Positions 1 to 8,652 are shown, counted from the stretch's first letter. The stretch is 64,000 nucleotides of DNA from Gottschalkia purinilytica (GCF_001190785.1 NZ_LGSS01000005.1:1-64000); one strand, 5' to 3'. Notes: a model not told the origin generated them from the sequence alone. A program made the numbers and translations.

Positions 1-92
1 TAACAGTAGAAGCTACAGCAGCGGTAGCAGTAGCATCAGCTATCAATGTTGGTCAGGGAGGAATTTCATTACTTGCAGGAGATGGATGTTAA
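1..92 (+). CDS. C-terminal end of a Cys-rich DUF4489-like protein (5' truncated by window)
   Basis: The window opens inside a reading frame that ends TAA at 90-92. The 29 visible residues run from TVEATAAVAV to GGISLLAGDGC. They match the C-terminus of the next gene (TVEATATLALASGFNV...LIAGSRC) and of the three domains in the gene at 1120, so this is another member of the same array. Only the tail is visible and nothing can be said about its length or domain number. It is followed by a perfect palindrome at 143-168 that probably ends its transcript. The family resemblance to clostridial DUF4489 proteins is from memory of the C...CCTYRVTVEA...GGI.LIA pattern. The function is unknown; a spore-surface role is inference. 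Confidence 0.75.
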   Translation, partial: TVEATAAVAVASAINVGQGGISLLAGDGC

Positions 93-142
93 TAATAAGA
101 TACTTGACAATATAGATTAATATATTTGTTAAAGATAAAAAA

Positions 143-168
143 AGGAACTATACCTAGGTATAGTTCCT
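143..168 (+). terminator. 26-nt perfect palindrome, probable terminator
   Basis: Two 13-nt arms (starting AGGAACTATACC, ending GGTATAGTTCCT) form a perfect palindrome 50 bases after the stop of the partial gene. It is followed by AATAAAATTTTT. The T-run is weak and offset, so a terminator is likely but not certain. Its sequence is unrelated to the hairpins after the next two genes of the array. Confidence 0.55.
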
Positions 169-199
169 AATAAAATTTTTAAAAAAGGGAGTATGTAAA

Positions 200-736
200 G
201 TGTCGAGATGCTGTGGGAACTTCTGCAATTTTGGTGAAGAGGTATCATGTTGCAGGTCATGTTGTAGACAAGACTGTTGTAGAACTAGTGAAACTATATT
301 TGAGTGTAACCCTATCACAGGAGCAATGGGTGTACCAGTCATTGCTATAGGTAGTGTGGTAACTCCTACAACAATAGGAACTATAACAGCAGATTTAAGT
401 TGTATGTCAGTAGGCTGTGTAAATATACAGTTTACAACACTAATAACGTTTACAGGGATTATTGCTATAGGAACAGTAATAACATTTAGAGTATTTAGAC
501 GTTGTTCAAATGATTCTCAAGAAGTCGAAGTAGATTCATTACAATTAACACAGACAGTCTTAGGTGTAGTAGGAACTACAATACCAGTTAGTCATTCAGT
601 ATGTGATTGTGGTCTTTGTGCTTCACGATGTTGCACATATAGAGTAACAGTAGAAGCTACAGCAACATTAGCATTAGCATCAGGATTCAATGTTAGTGGT
701 GGAGCTATTACACTAATAGCAGGAAGTAGATGTTAA
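200..736 (+). CDS. Cys-rich single-domain protein, DUF4489-like
   Basis: This gene encodes 178 residues from a GTG start preceded by AAAGGGAG at good spacing. A short N-terminus dense in cysteine (CC, SCC, SCC, DCC) precedes one domain of about 145 residues. In order the domain contains a C-N-P-I start, TTIGTIT, a conserved FRVFRRC core, CASRCCTYRVTVEA, and a GG-I-LIA-C end. The domain is strongly similar to each of the three repeats in the gene at 1120 and is rich in Thr, Val and Ile, as expected for a beta-sandwich. No signal peptide or membrane segment is seen. It resembles clostridial DUF4489 proteins, which have no established function. The cysteine-rich, signal-less character and tandem array in a spore former suggest a cross-linked spore coat or exosporium protein, but this is inference. 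Confidence 0.8.
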   Translation: MSRCCGNFCNFGEEVSCCRSCCRQDCCRTSETIFECNPITGAMGVPVIAIGSVVTPTTIGTITADLSCMSVGCVNIQFTTLITFTGIIAIGTVITFRVFRRCSNDSQEVEVDSLQLTQTVLGVVGTTIPVSHSVCDCGLCASRCCTYRVTVEATATLALASGFNVSGGAITLIAGSRC

Positions 737-1119
737 TAGAAAACTTTAGAAAAGCATCTTTAATCTAAGATCTTTGAAAATTGATAACAAGTAAAATTAT
801 GTTGAATAATCCTTATTGAAATTTTTGGAAAAGAAAAATAGAATCTGTTAGATCATGATAAGAATTACTTAAACTGTAGTTTAAGTAATTCTTATCATGA
901 TTATATAAGTATCATATATAAAACATGAAATAGTAATCCAACAAAAGAAAATGAATATAAACTCTAAATAGAATGTAAATATATAAATTGTAAATATCAA
1001 CATTGTAATTACCTTAGAGAAATACTATTGTAACAAGTATGAAATTTACTACTTATAAGAAATGCGTGTTGATAAAATACCTAACGATATTGAAATTTTG
1101 CTAGGAAGGAGGTTAGAAT
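737..1119 (+). repeat. Array spacer, copy A (383 bp, no gene)
   Basis: This spacer holds no credible reading frame. Its sequence is repeated after the next gene: compare the stretch around the hairpin at 852-901 with 2836-2879, the CATATATAAAACATGAAAT block, and the last 45 bases before each ATGTCAGAT start. Gene plus spacer was therefore duplicated as a unit. The shared block just upstream of the starts carries AAGGAGGTTAG as ribosome binding site and probably the promoter, although no confident sigma factor consensus is visible. Confidence 0.75.
852..901 (+). terminator. 24-bp perfect inverted repeat in the array spacer
   Basis: The arms are 852-875 and 878-901 with a 2-nt centre (GT), each containing AAGAATTACTTAAAC or its complement. 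It lies 115 bases after the stop of the single-domain gene. There is no clear T-tract after it, so it could be a terminator, an mRNA 3' stabiliser or a protein-binding palindrome. A diverged copy exists at 2836-2879. Confidence 0.6.
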
Positions 1120-2721
1120 ATGTCAGATGACTATAAAAGACCTGTATATAAAACAAAGAAAGAGAAAATTGAACAAGACAATAAACATGGACTTTCAATA
1201 GAATGTGATGAGCATAAATATAATAAGTGTTTTAAAAAAACAGAATGTTGTGAAAAGATAGACTGCAATCCTGAAAAAATTAAATTTAAATGTAGTAATC
1301 TTACAGGAACGACTGGAATAAACGTCATCGATATAAATGACGCTACTCTTCAAACTCCTATGACTATAGGAACTATATCAGTAACAGACTTATGTTGTTT
1401 TAAAAGGCCATGTGTACAGCTAAATGTTTCAGCTGTAATTGTAACAATTAGTTTTATTAGTATTAACACAACAGTAATATTTAGAGTATTTAGACGTTGT
1501 GATAATGGTAGTGAAACAGAAGTACAATCATTTAATGTATCTTTAGGAGATATAGCTACTATTCCGTTAGCTTCAACCCCAGTTTCTTTTACGATTTGTG
1601 ATAATATTGCATGTTCTTCGAACTGTTGCACGTATAGAGTAACAGTAGAAGCTATAGGACCATTTCCAATTGCAATGGCTCTTACTGTTAGTCAAGGAGG
1701 AATCTCACTAATAGCAAGGGAGTGTGATAATGAATGTAATAATCATAAACATCAATATTTCGAAGAAGTAGATTGTAAGCCTGAAAAAATTAAATTCAGA
1801 TGTAACAGTCTTATAGGAGCAAGTAGTATAAATGCTCCTAGCATATTCGAAGCTACTATACCTACTCCAATAACTATAGGAACTATAAGAGTTACAGAAT
1901 TAAGTTGCTTTAAAAAATCATGTGTACAGTTAAAAATTTCATTTATAATTACAGCTTTGTTGACTACTGGGATTTCAATACTAGCAACATTAAGGGTATT
2001 TAGACGCTGTGATAATGGTAGTGAAACAGAAGTAAGAGCATTTAACTTAGTAACAATTCTTCTTCCGGGATCTTCATTTCCAGTTGATCTTTTAGTTTGT
2101 GATTTTATTGAATGTTGTTCAAATTGTTGCACATATAGAGTAACACTAGAAGCTAAAGGGGATGTAGGAGCTTCATCAGCTTTTGAAGTTGGCCAAGGAG
2201 GAATCTCATTAATAGCAGGAGAATGCGATGTAGACTGTGAACCTGAAAAAAATAAATTTAGATGTAATAGTCTTATAGGAACAACTGGCATAAATGCTAT
2301 TCCTATTGATGGAGATTTACCTGTTATTCCAGTTCCAACAACTATAGGAACTATATCAGTAACAGACTTGGATTGCTTTAAAAAGACATGTGTACAGTTA
2401 GAGATTTCGGCTATAATTATAGCTTCTGCTTCAGAGATTCCACCTGGCACAGTAATAACATTTAGAGTATTTAGACGTTGTGATAATGGTAGTGAAACAG
2501 AAGTGCAATCAATTAATCTACCTATATTATCAGTTATTGCTCCAGGATCTTCAATTCCAGTTGCTTTTGTAGTTTGTGATCATATTGAATGTTGTTCAAA
2601 ATGTTGCACATATAGAATAACAATAGAAGCTATAAATCCTCCAGAAACAGAAACACCATTTTTTGATGTTGTTCAAGGAGGGATTTCACTAATTGCAGGA
2701 GAATGCGATGATGAATGTTAA
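1120..2721 (+). CDS. Cys-rich protein with three tandem DUF4489-like domains
   Basis: This gene encodes 533 residues from an ATG preceded by AAGGAGGTTAG. A charged, Cys-containing N-terminus (1-48) is followed by three tandem domains at about 49-202, 219-369 and 373-528. The first two are joined by a short His/Asn-rich linker and the last two by only three residues. Each domain carries the same landmarks: a P-E-K-x-K-F-x-C start, TIGTI-V-T-L-CF, C-V-Q-L, an RVFRRCDNGSETEV core, CCTYR-T-EA and GGISLIA-EC. Cysteine positions are kept in every copy, which argues for selection. No signal peptide or membrane helix is present. The domains match the gene at 200, so domain number grew by in-frame duplication. 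The likely role is a disulphide-linked spore surface protein (inference); the family resemblance to DUF4489 is from memory. Confidence 0.8.
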   Translation: MSDDYKRPVYKTKKEKIEQDNKHGLSIECDEHKYNKCFKKTECCEKIDCNPEKIKFKCSNLTGTTGINVIDINDATLQTPMTIGTISVTDLCCFKRPCVQLNVSAVIVTISFISINTTVIFRVFRRCDNGSETEVQSFNVSLGDIATIPLASTPVSFTICDNIACSSNCCTYRVTVEAIGPFPIAMALTVSQGGISLIARECDNECNNHKHQYFEEVDCKPEKIKFRCNSLIGASSINAPSIFEATIPTPITIGTIRVTELSCFKKSCVQLKISFIITALLTTGISILATLRVFRRCDNGSETEVRAFNLVTILLPGSSFPVDLLVCDFIECCSNCCTYRVTLEAKGDVGASSAFEVGQGGISLIAGECDVDCEPEKNKFRCNSLIGTTGINAIPIDGDLPVIPVPTTIGTISVTDLDCFKKTCVQLEISAIIIASASEIPPGTVITFRVFRRCDNGSETEVQSINLPILSVIAPGSSIPVAFVVCDHIECCSKCCTYRITIEAINPPETETPFFDVVQGGISLIAGECDDEC

Positions 2722-2835
2722 TAAGAAAATTTCAAGAATATATATTTAATCTAAGCTTAAAAAAATAACAAGTGAAATTATATTGAATAATTCTCATTGA
2801 AACTTTTAAAGAAGAAAAATAGAATATGTCAGATA

Positions 2836-2879
2836 ATAATAAGAATTACTTAAACTATAGTTTAAGTAATTCTTATTAT
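2836..2879 (+). terminator. 21-bp inverted repeat, diverged copy of the spacer hairpin
   Basis: The arms are 2836-2856 and 2859-2879 with centre AT. The inner AAGAATTACTTAAACT arm equals that of the hairpin at 852-901. The outer bases differ from that copy (ATAAT versus CATGAT), but both arms changed together so pairing is kept. Confidence 0.6.
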
Positions 2880-3049
2880 ACAAGTAGCATATATAAAACA
2901 TGAAATATTAACCTAAAAAAGAAAATGAATAAATGAATATTGATTTCCAATAGAATGTAAATATAATAAACATTAATATTATAAGTAACTTAGAAAAATA
3001 TTATACAGAAATACAAATGTTTAACTTACCTTAAATATCATCAACTATT

Positions 3050-3160
3050 CTTTCATGAATTTTAATTCCAGTTGCCTTTATATTTTATTACTCCAATGAA
3101 TATTTTCAAACTACTATATTTATAGAATAAAAGGAAAAACTATAGAATTATTACCCATTC
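3050..3160 (+). pseudogene. Decayed 3' domain fragment of an array gene
   Basis: From about 3058 to 3150 the DNA aligns almost without gaps to the third domain of the preceding gene (2550-2640). Landmarks are ATTCCAGTTGC, a degraded copy of the CCSKCCTYR stretch, and TATAGAATAA. Many substitutions and stops are present and the cysteine codons are lost, so nothing can be made from it. It is best read as the end of an array gene whose front was deleted. Confidence 0.65.
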
Positions 3161-3275
3161 TATCAATTCTAAGAATTTTCAATATTAACAAGTATCAAAT
3201 TCACTACTTGCTAAGAAATAAGTATTAATAAAGTACCTAAAGATATTGAAATTTTGTTAGGAAGAAGGTTAGGAT

Positions 3276-3610
3276 ATGTCAGATAATTATAATGCTATAA
3301 TACAAGTGGTTCTTATGATAATTATAGAAGATCTGTACATAAAACAAAGAAAGAGAAAACTAAACAAGATAAAGAACATTGGGTTCCAGTAGATTGTGAA
3401 AAAATCAGAAATATCTAGTTTAATACTGATTATTATCAATTGCTGAATTGTCATGCTAATATATTATTTCTTGATGTATAATAACATATTTAAATACAAA
3501 TGGTGTGAGTTTTTCGTCCATAATTTAAAAAACTATGTTTTGACACATGTGATTTAGCGTTATTTAGAGTATTAAAAATTGTTATAATGGAGAAATAGAT
3601 TCTTTATATC
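3276..3610 (+). pseudogene. Frameshifted and decayed copy of the three-domain gene
   Basis: A good ribosome binding site (AGGAAGAAGGTTAGG) and ATGTCAGATAATTAT open this copy, just as at 1120. After a few codons the frame shifts by two bases. Ignoring an extra GC near 3294, the N-terminus continues as YNTSGSYDNYRRSVHKTKKE, parallel to the N-terminus at 1120 (DDYKRPVYKTKKEK), up to a stop near 3417. Remnants of the mid-domain follow: a degraded CF...C block near 3530, and TTTAGAGTATT-AAAAATTGTTATAATGGAGA at 3563-3592, which matches the FRVFRRCDNGSE coding core. It is a dead gene. Confidence 0.7.
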
Positions 3611-3789
3611 ACAAAAAGCTTCTTAAAACTATTTTAAAAGTTTTTTTAATTTTTAAATATATTTTTTATACCTATATATATTTATGATGATAATATAAGT
3701 ATATAAGTAGATTAAAGAAGTAAAATATACTAAAGTTATGGTAATAATACTATATACTAAAGAGTTAATATTGAGAGGTGTAATATCTT

Positions 3790-5466
3790 ATGGAAATATT
3801 CGGGAGAAAGCATAGAAATATAAAAAGATATAGAGAAATATTATATGTGTTATCAAAATATGGTTTTACGATGTTAGTAGAGCAGATAAATATAGATAGT
3901 CCTATTAGAAGTTTATTTTTTACAAAGATATTAAGAGTAAGTAAAAAGTATACAAGAGGTCAAAGAATAAGGATGGCTTTAGAAGAATTAGGACCTACAT
4001 TTGTGAAATTAGGACAAATATTAAGTACAAGATATGACTTATTGCCAGAAGATATAGTTGAAGAGCTTATGTATCTACAAGATAAGGTAAAAGAATTTAG
4101 CTTTGAAACTGCAAAAGAAATTTTTTATGATGAAACCGGAAAAACAATAGATGAAGTTTTTGAAATTTTTGATCAAAAACCTATTGCCGCAGCATCTATA
4201 GGTCAAGTATATAGAGGAACTTTAAAAAATAAAGAAAATGTTGTAATCAAGATTCAAAGACCAAATATAGCTAAAATAATAAAAAAAGATATGGAAGTTT
4301 TACATAGTATGGCACATATCGTAGATGAAAGATTTAATAAAACAGGAATGATAAGAGCTGTGGATATAATAAGAGAGCTTTCATATTCAATACACAAAGA
4401 GCTAGATTACACATATGAGGCTCAAAATGCACACAAATTTGGAGAAAATTTTAAAGATAATAAAAATGCCGTGATTCCTAAAATATATTGGGATTATACT
4501 ACTAAAAGAGTAGTTGTTATGGAAGAAATTAAAGGAATAAAAATAAGTGATATAGAGGAGATAGAAAGAAGAAATTGGGATAAAAGTAAAATAGGAAAAA
4601 TAGGAGCAAGTCTCTTTATGGAGCAAGTTTTTATACATGGTTTATTTCATGGAGATCCTCATCCAGGGAATATATTGATAGTTGATAAAGAAAAAATAGG
4701 CTTTATAGATTTTGGAATAGTAGGATATATGGATGACGGTATGCTTAGCTTCATTATATCTCTTCTTAAATCTAGCCAAGAAAAAGACGTAAATAAAATA
4801 GTAGATACTCTTTTTAAGGTGGATGCTATTACTACAGAAACTGATGAATTAGATTTAAGAAAGGATATATATTATATCATAACATACTATTTTGACTTGC
4901 CTATCAATAGAATAAATTTTGGAGAAGCTCTCAATGAGATATTGTTAATATCTTATAAACATAAACTTAAGATACCGTCTCAGCTTACACTTTTAATAAA
5001 ATCTCTAATAACAATAGAAGGTACATCTAGAAAGCTTGATCCTAATTTTAGTTTTTCTGAAATATCTGAGGAAACAATAAGGGAGATAAGTAAGAAAAAA
5101 TTAAAATTAAATAAAGGTCTTATGAAAGCATCAAAAATATCATTTGAAATATATGAGGGACTTAAAGATTTACCTAGACAGATAAATACTATACTAAGTA
5201 AAATAGAAAAAAATCAGATAAAGATAACCATGAAACAAGAGGGACTTAAACAACTAGAAGAAGAAGTAAACAACATGACTACAAGAACATCTTTAAGTAT
5301 TTTGACAGCAGCTATAATAGTAGGGTCTTCAATAGTTATTCATTCTGATATAAACCCTAAAATATATGGTATATCTGCTTTTGGAATAGTGGGATATTTA
5401 GGAGGAGTAGTTTTAGGTTTTGGACTTTTATTATCAATATTATTAGAAAGAAAAAAGAACAAATAA
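3790..5466 (+). CDS. UbiB/ABC1-family atypical kinase
   Basis: This gene encodes 558 residues from ATG. The ABC1/AarF/UbiB fold is shown by the signature FVKLGQILSTR (about residue 75), the Ala-rich nucleotide loop AAASIGQVYRG (about 135), the LFHGDPHPGNIL catalytic segment (about 285) and the metal-binding FIDFGIVG that follows. Two C-terminal membrane helices (about 500-520 and 525-550) anchor it in the membrane, typical of the bacterial UbiB/Coq8 type. UbiB members act as ATPases or kinases supporting isoprenoid lipid metabolism. In an organism with no ubiquinone genes in view the substrate is unknown. Its length is normal for the family. It stands alone between the decayed array and recJ, about 180 bases downstream of the last remnant. 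Confidence 0.9.
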   Translation: MEIFGRKHRNIKRYREILYVLSKYGFTMLVEQINIDSPIRSLFFTKILRVSKKYTRGQRIRMALEELGPTFVKLGQILSTRYDLLPEDIVEELMYLQDKVKEFSFETAKEIFYDETGKTIDEVFEIFDQKPIAAASIGQVYRGTLKNKENVVIKIQRPNIAKIIKKDMEVLHSMAHIVDERFNKTGMIRAVDIIRELSYSIHKELDYTYEAQNAHKFGENFKDNKNAVIPKIYWDYTTKRVVVMEEIKGIKISDIEEIERRNWDKSKIGKIGASLFMEQVFIHGLFHGDPHPGNILIVDKEKIGFIDFGIVGYMDDGMLSFIISLLKSSQEKDVNKIVDTLFKVDAITTETDELDLRKDIYYIITYYFDLPINRINFGEALNEILLISYKHKLKIPSQLTLLIKSLITIEGTSRKLDPNFSFSEISEETIREISKKKLKLNKGLMKASKISFEIYEGLKDLPRQINTILSKIEKNQIKITMKQEGLKQLEEEVNNMTTRTSLSILTAAIIVGSSIVIHSDINPKIYGISAFGIVGYLGGVVLGFGLLLSILLERKKNK

Positions 5467-5574
5467 TAGAACAATATATTTCAGAGATTATTCAATGAGG
5501 TACATGATATTTATTGAATAGAAAATTACTATAAGATATAATGTAATTATATTTTCATTAAGGGAGAAAGTTCA

Positions 5575-8082
5575 ATGATAGAACTAAATAAAATAGTAAA
5601 AGTATTAAGATGTGAAGAAGAAGAAATAGATAGGATACATAAAGAACTTAATATTTCAAAGCTAGCTTCTAGAGTTCTTCTAAATAGAGGACTTAAGGAT
5701 ATTGAAAAATGCAAAATATTTTTAGAGCCGGATATAAAGGATTTTCATGATCCTTTTTTATTAAATGATATGGATAAAGCTAGTGAAAGAATTATAGAGG
5801 CTTTAGAAAATAATGAAAATATTTGGATATATGGAGATTATGATGTAGATGGTATTACTAGTACATCTATACTAAAAATATTTTTTTCTGATATAGAATA
5901 CGAAATAGATTATTATATACCATATAGAATGTCGGAAGGGTATGGACTTAATAAGGAAGCCATAGATCACATAAAGGAAAATGGAGGAAATCTTATAATT
6001 ACTGTAGACTGTGGGATAACTTCATTTGATGTAGTAGATTATTGTAATAGTTTAGGAATAGATATAATAATAACAGATCATCATACATGTCAAGAAAACA
6101 TACCAAATGCGATAGCAGTGATAAATCCTAACAGAAAAGATAGTTCTTATCCATTTAATAAATTAGCCGGAGTAGGAGTAGCATTAAAACTTGTACAAGC
6201 GTTATCAATTAAGTTAGCAAAAGATATAAATTATAACGAAATACTTCCTATAGCTGCTATAGGAACTGTAGCAGATGTTGTTTCTTTAACAGGAGAAAAT
6301 AGAATAATAGTAAAAAGTGGTCTAGATATTATACATGAAACTAATAATTTAGGCATAAGAGCATTGATAGAAACTACAGGTCTTAAAAATAAGAAAATAT
6401 CTAGTGGACATATTGGATTTGTAATAGGTCCAAGAATAAACGCAACAGGAAGAATAGGATTTGCTAAATATGGCGTAGAACTTTTTATATCCAAAGATTA
6501 TAATGAAGCTTTGAATATTTCTAAAAAATTAGACGAAGAAAATACAAAAAGGCAGATTATAGAAAAAAATATACTTGATGAAGCCGAAGAGCTGATTAAA
6601 AGAGAAATAAACTTAGAAAAAGATAAGATAATAGTTCTTGCATCTGAAAACTGGCATATGGGAGTAATCGGAATAGTATCTTCTAGAATAACTGAAAAAT
6701 ATGGGAAACCTTCAGTTTTGATTTCTATTGAAGGTGGAGAAGGTAGAGGTTCAGCTAGGAGTATTCCTACATTTAATATTTATGAAGGATTATCAGGATG
6801 TGAAGATCTTCTTTTAAAGTTTGGAGGGCACAGTCAAGCAGCAGGACTATCAATAGAAGAAGAAAATATTAAGGAATTTAGAAAGAGAATAAATAGTATA
6901 GCAAATGATTTACTTAGTGATATTGACATGATTCCTGAGATAATAGTAGATGGAGAACTAGAAAAAAAAGAAATATCCATTAAAACTGTAAATGAATTAA
7001 AGCTTTTAGAACCCTTTGGGATAGAGAACTCTACTCCTATATTTTTATATAAAGGAGTAAATATAAAGTATATAAGAACTGTAGGAAAAGATAGTAATCA
7101 TTTAAAAATGACTGTAGAAAAAGACGGATTGATAAGCGAATGTATAGGATTTAATATGGGATATTATATAGAAAATATATCTATCAATGATGTAATTGAT
7201 CTAGTTGTCAATTTAGATATTAATGATTTTCAAAATAAACTAAGTGTTCAACTTAATATAAAAGATATTATAATTCCATATGATATAGAAGATTTAAATG
7301 AAGAATTCTATAATAAATTAGAATGTGAAAATCCTTCAAATGTACACTTTGATAACCAGATAAAAGTTGATAAAATTGAAATATTAGACAAGGAACTAAG
7401 AAGAGAAAAAGTGATAAAATATATAAAAAATGAAAATAATACGCTAATTATAGTGAACAACTATATTAATTTTATAGAAATAATAAATGATATAAGATTT
7501 GAAGGCAGAGATTTAATAAAAAAGACATTTATTAGTTATTTAAATTTAGATAATGAGAATAACAATTCTATACTACTTAATCCAAATGTAGAAGATATAG
7601 ATTTTAGAAAATATGAAAATATAATTTTATATGATTTATGTTTTGATAAGGATTATCTTCATGAAATAGTGGTTAAGAGTAATGAAAAGCTTAAGATACT
7701 ATTAACTGAAGAAGATTTAAAATTCAATAGAAAAATTGTTAAAAGTTTGGTTCCAGATATATCTGAAATAAGAACTATATACAAGTCCTTTGTTGGTAAA
7801 GGAGAAAAGCTTAAAATAGATATTGATAAATATATAATGAATATTAATGCTAGAAATGAATATAACCTAAATATAAGAAAGTTGCAAAATTCATTGGAAA
7901 TTTTAAAACAAGCAATTCTTATTGATTATAAAATAGATGGAGGATATCTATACGTTATGATGTTAGAAAAACCGAAAAATAAAATAGATATACAGGCTCT
8001 TCCTAAATATAAAAGTGTAAATGAAATGTTAAATAAGATTTACGATGTTGAAAAGTACTTTAGTCAATATTATAACGCCTAG
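5575..8082 (+). CDS. recJ: Single-stranded-DNA-specific exonuclease RecJ
   Basis: RecJ degrades single-stranded DNA 5' to 3' in recombination and mismatch or base excision repair. The DHH phosphoesterase motifs are clear: IYGDYDVDGITS (about residue 83), TVDCGITS and ITDHHTCQ (about 160). A DHHA1 domain with GGHSQAAGLS (about 420) is followed by an OB-fold region. At 835 residues it is longer than the E. coli enzyme. The extra C-terminal region of about 250 residues (after 570) is usual for Firmicutes RecJ and lacks recognisable catalytic motifs. The ATG follows AGGGAGAAAG. The stop lies 10 bases before the apt start, so the two are co-transcribed, as in many clostridia (recJ-apt-rel order). 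Confidence 0.95.
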   Translation: MIELNKIVKVLRCEEEEIDRIHKELNISKLASRVLLNRGLKDIEKCKIFLEPDIKDFHDPFLLNDMDKASERIIEALENNENIWIYGDYDVDGITSTSILKIFFSDIEYEIDYYIPYRMSEGYGLNKEAIDHIKENGGNLIITVDCGITSFDVVDYCNSLGIDIIITDHHTCQENIPNAIAVINPNRKDSSYPFNKLAGVGVALKLVQALSIKLAKDINYNEILPIAAIGTVADVVSLTGENRIIVKSGLDIIHETNNLGIRALIETTGLKNKKISSGHIGFVIGPRINATGRIGFAKYGVELFISKDYNEALNISKKLDEENTKRQIIEKNILDEAEELIKREINLEKDKIIVLASENWHMGVIGIVSSRITEKYGKPSVLISIEGGEGRGSARSIPTFNIYEGLSGCEDLLLKFGGHSQAAGLSIEEENIKEFRKRINSIANDLLSDIDMIPEIIVDGELEKKEISIKTVNELKLLEPFGIENSTPIFLYKGVNIKYIRTVGKDSNHLKMTVEKDGLISECIGFNMGYYIENISINDVIDLVVNLDINDFQNKLSVQLNIKDIIIPYDIEDLNEEFYNKLECENPSNVHFDNQIKVDKIEILDKELRREKVIKYIKNENNTLIIVNNYINFIEIINDIRFEGRDLIKKTFISYLNLDNENNNSILLNPNVEDIDFRKYENIILYDLCFDKDYLHEIVVKSNEKLKILLTEEDLKFNRKIVKSLVPDISEIRTIYKSFVGKGEKLKIDIDKYIMNINARNEYNLNIRKLQNSLEILKQAILIDYKIDGGYLYVMMLEKPKNKIDIQALPKYKSVNEMLNKIYDVEKYFSQYYNA

Positions 8083-8092
8083 GAGGAATACT

Positions 8093-8605
8093 ATGGATTT
8101 AAGAAATAAGATTAGAAGTGTACAAAACTTTCCGAAGGAAGGTATAGACTTTAAAGACATAACAACTCTTTTAAAGGATAAAGAAGCCTTTAAAGAATGT
8201 ATAAAACAAATGGCTAATAAATTTAAAAATGAAAAAATAGATATTATAGTAGGAGCTGAAGCAAGAGGATTTATAATAGGTGCACCTTTAGCTTATGAAC
8301 TTAATGCAGGATTTGTACCAGTTAGAAAGTTAGGAAAACTTCCATCAGATACTATAAAATATGAATATGAACTTGAATATGGTACGGATACTCTTGAAAT
8401 GCATAAAGATGCCATATCAAAGGGAAATAGAGTTCTTATTGTTGATGATCTATTAGCTACAGGAGGAACTTCATATTCTGTGGCTAAAATGGTAGAGACT
8501 TTAGGTGGAGAAGTAGTAGGTTTTGATTTTCTTATAGAACTCGAATTTTTAAATGGAAGAGAAGTACTTAAAGGCTACAAAGTTGAATCAATAATAAAAT
8601 ATTAA
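8093..8605 (+). CDS. apt: Adenine phosphoribosyltransferase
   Basis: This enzyme converts adenine and PRPP to AMP in purine salvage. It has 170 residues, the standard length. The PRPP-binding motif VLIVDDLLATGGT lies at about 119-131, and the EARGF motif upstream is also typical. I chose the ATG at 8093 because AGGAGGA sits just in front of it and the protein then starts MDLRNKIRSVQNFP, as in other Apt proteins. An upstream in-frame ATG at 8045 lies inside recJ without a ribosome site. It sits between recJ and the ppGpp synthetase, an order common in Firmicutes. Confidence 0.95.
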   Translation: MDLRNKIRSVQNFPKEGIDFKDITTLLKDKEAFKECIKQMANKFKNEKIDIIVGAEARGFIIGAPLAYELNAGFVPVRKLGKLPSDTIKYEYELEYGTDTLEMHKDAISKGNRVLIVDDLLATGGTSYSVAKMVETLGGEVVGFDFLIELEFLNGREVLKGYKVESIIKY

Positions 8606-8643
8606 ATAAAATTTTATTAAATGGCTTTGAATTGAGCTGACTG

Positions 8644-8652
8644 TGGTATACT
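8644..8652 (+). promoter_or_regulatory. Possible extended -10 promoter for rel
   Basis: TGGTATACT matches the extended -10 form (TG-n-TATAxT), 52 bases before the proposed rel start. A TTGAAT at 8627-8632 is only 14 bases upstream, too close for a good -35, which fits dependence on the extended -10. It would allow rel to be expressed separately from recJ-apt. Confidence 0.4.

Larger units (their letters stand above)
2722..3275 (+). repeat. Array spacer, copy B, enlarged by a gene remnant
   Basis: This copy aligns to spacer A at both ends: 2722-3010 matches the part with the hairpin, and about 3190-3275 matches the block ending in AAGTACCTAAAGATATTG before ATGTCAGAT. Between them lies about 180 bases not present in copy A, which contain a decayed domain fragment described separately. 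No intact gene is present. Confidence 0.7.

Noticed and set aside
1752-2450. 232-residue open frame on the minus strand opposite the three-domain gene
   Set aside because: It is the complement of a repetitive coding region with few A/T-rich stops, lacks a ribosome site and resembles nothing; the plus strand has conserved cysteines, a ribosome site and paralogues.
1-3780. Mobile element or prophage origin of the Cys-rich array
   Set aside because: No transposase, integrase, terminal inverted repeats or target duplications are visible; gene plus spacer duplication explains the structure.
8045-8092. N-terminal extension of apt inside recJ
   Set aside because: No ribosome site at 8045, and AGGAGGA precedes the ATG at 8093, which gives the family-typical N-terminus.
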